NCBI RefSeq assembly: GCF_013372185.1
Contig: NZ_CP053830.1
Span: 1,116,001 to 1,180,000 of the forward strand
Length of the DNA: 64,000 nucleotides
Reading direction: 5' to 3'
DNA from: Campylobacter lari subsp. lari
Lineage (GTDB): Bacteria > Campylobacterota > Campylobacteria > Campylobacterales > Campylobacteraceae
The position numbers were made by a program, and so were the translations under genes. A model generated the notes under the pieces. The model did no database searches and was not told the origin of the DNA. It saw only the letters and a program-made list of their open reading frames with translations. Positions 63,401-64,000 of this stretch are shown here, one piece after another; position 1 is the stretch's first letter; each line of letters begins with the position of its first letter.

Positions 63401-64000
63401 TTATACTCCTGAAAAATTTCTTGCTAAATTTACTACCACTTCAGGCTTTAAATCTTTCATGCATTTGTGGTGTTTTAAAGGGCAGACCTTTTGCATACAA
63501 GGCATACAAGCTAAATTTAAATGTGCTATTTTAGCATTTTCTTGCCAAGGCGAGGTTTGACTAAATTTAGTAGAACCAAAAACAGCCACTGTTTTTACCC
63601 CATAAACTGCACCTATATGCATAGGACCACTATCGTTTGTGATGAGTAAATCAAGCATAGATATATTTTTACAAAGAGTAAAAATACTAGTTTTTCCACA
63701 TAAATTCTTAGCTTTTATACCATCATTTAATAATAAATTTTCTATTTCATCGCAAATTTTTTTTTCACTTTCTACGCCAAAAATTAAAATTTTATGGGTA
63801 TGGCTAAATTCTTTTGCAACCCTTGCAAAATAGCTTGCCTCCCATCTTTTCGCACTTCCAAAATGCGCACCTGGATTTATACCTAAAATTTTTTGAGTTG
63901 ATTTTGCTTTTATAGGGAGTTTTAAAGAATTTGAAGCTACTTTAAAATTTAAAGCTTCTTCTATGAAATTTAAGTATTTTAAGACTTGGTGTTCTTCTTT
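63401..64000 (-). CDS. waaF: ADP-heptose--LOS heptosyltransferase II (partial, N-terminus outside window)
   Basis: The last 199 codons of a GT9 glycosyltransferase lie at the right edge on the minus strand. GINPGAHFGSAKRWEASYFARVA is the WaaF nucleotide-sugar motif; LCGKTSIFTLC and NDSGPMHIGAVYGVKTVAVFG are the donor-site blocks. The cysteine-rich ending CMPCMQKVCPLKHHKCMKDL is typical of WaaF. It adds the second heptose to the lipooligosaccharide core. The stop abuts the MBOAT start codon directly. WaaC is a less likely alternative, given the C-terminal cysteine pattern. Confidence 0.9.
   Translation of the reverse strand, partial: KEEHQVLKYLNFIEEALNFKVASNSLKLPIKAKSTQKILGINPGAHFGSAKRWEASYFARVAKEFSHTHKILIFGVESEKKICDEIENLLLNDGIKAKNLCGKTSIFTLCKNISMLDLLITNDSGPMHIGAVYGVKTVAVFGSTKFSQTSPWQENAKIAHLNLACMPCMQKVCPLKHHKCMKDLKPEVVVNLARNFSGV

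Noticed and set aside
1-64000. CRISPR arrays, prophage, insertion sequences, toxin-antitoxin or restriction systems
   Set aside because: I read both strands and found no regularly spaced repeats, transposase or phage structural motifs, nor any recognisable defence genes.

Overview
The window is AT-rich bacterial chromosome that looks like Campylobacter, probably the C. lari group. The case rests on gene order and family-level recognition: rsmH with ppiD-ftsA-ftsZ, pheST-aroA-ispH-rpsA-serA, pckA-pycB next to NSS transporters and atpE, radA, ftsY, rny-dedA-comEC, and glcD-pgbA-hdpA. Species assignment is inference. Genes are dense and often overlap by 1-11 nt, and TTG starts are common. No gene-free stretch exceeds 300 nt except where a decayed gene lies. 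The longest gaps are 1331-1587, which holds a Fur-type operator and promoter, and 42970-43264, which holds the atpB promoter and otherwise nothing I recognise.

Layout. 1-2021: start of an FTR1 iron-permease gene with a Fur box, then a decayed dicarboxylate symporter. 2018-11009: D-amino acid aminotransferase, a GT90 glycosyltransferase, and a division block (rsmH, an FtsL-like protein, a PpiD-like chaperone, ftsA, ftsZ) with a zinc-less class II aldolase homologue between them. 11030-19003: pncB; a reverse operon of ZapB-like, ZapA-like, pseudopilin, priA and ispG; uvrB; efp. 19064-28290: one long reverse operon, pheS-pheT-aroA-ispH-rpsA-hypothetical-serA. 28363-36217: HIT protein, pckA-pycB and three tandem NSS transporters. 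36413-38668: atpE with a G-rich leader, tRNA-Leu(GAG), a small membrane protein and a BdlA-like PAS-PAS-MCP protein. 38687-47936: a catalytically degenerate dihydroorotase, gpsA, gatB, atpB, radA, a Maf-like flagellin-glycosylation gene with a G9 tract, ftsY and a thioredoxin-like lipoprotein. 48004-57946: folate cyclo-ligase, rny, dedA, comEC, yihY, glcD, a PgbA-type protein, an HdpA/Csd3-type M23 peptidase, mgtE and tpx. 57943-60641: dnaB, cysM, hup. 60733-64000: a surface-glycan operon of waaF, an MBOAT O-acyltransferase and its SGNH-type partner, the last broken by a one-base frameshift in an A7 tract.

Together these are mostly core functions: division, DNA replication and repair, isoprenoid and aromatic synthesis, oxaloacetate/PEP interconversion and ATP synthase. 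They are interspersed with surface-variation and envelope-shape genes. I found no phage, insertion sequence or CRISPR array. The most unusual points are the phase-variable Maf gene, the frameshifted O-acetylation pair beside waaF, the candidate divisome proteins (FtsL-, ZapA- and ZapB-like), two homologues of metabolic enzymes that have lost their metal ligands, a recombined tandem transporter family, and an unexplained RNA-like leader before atpE.
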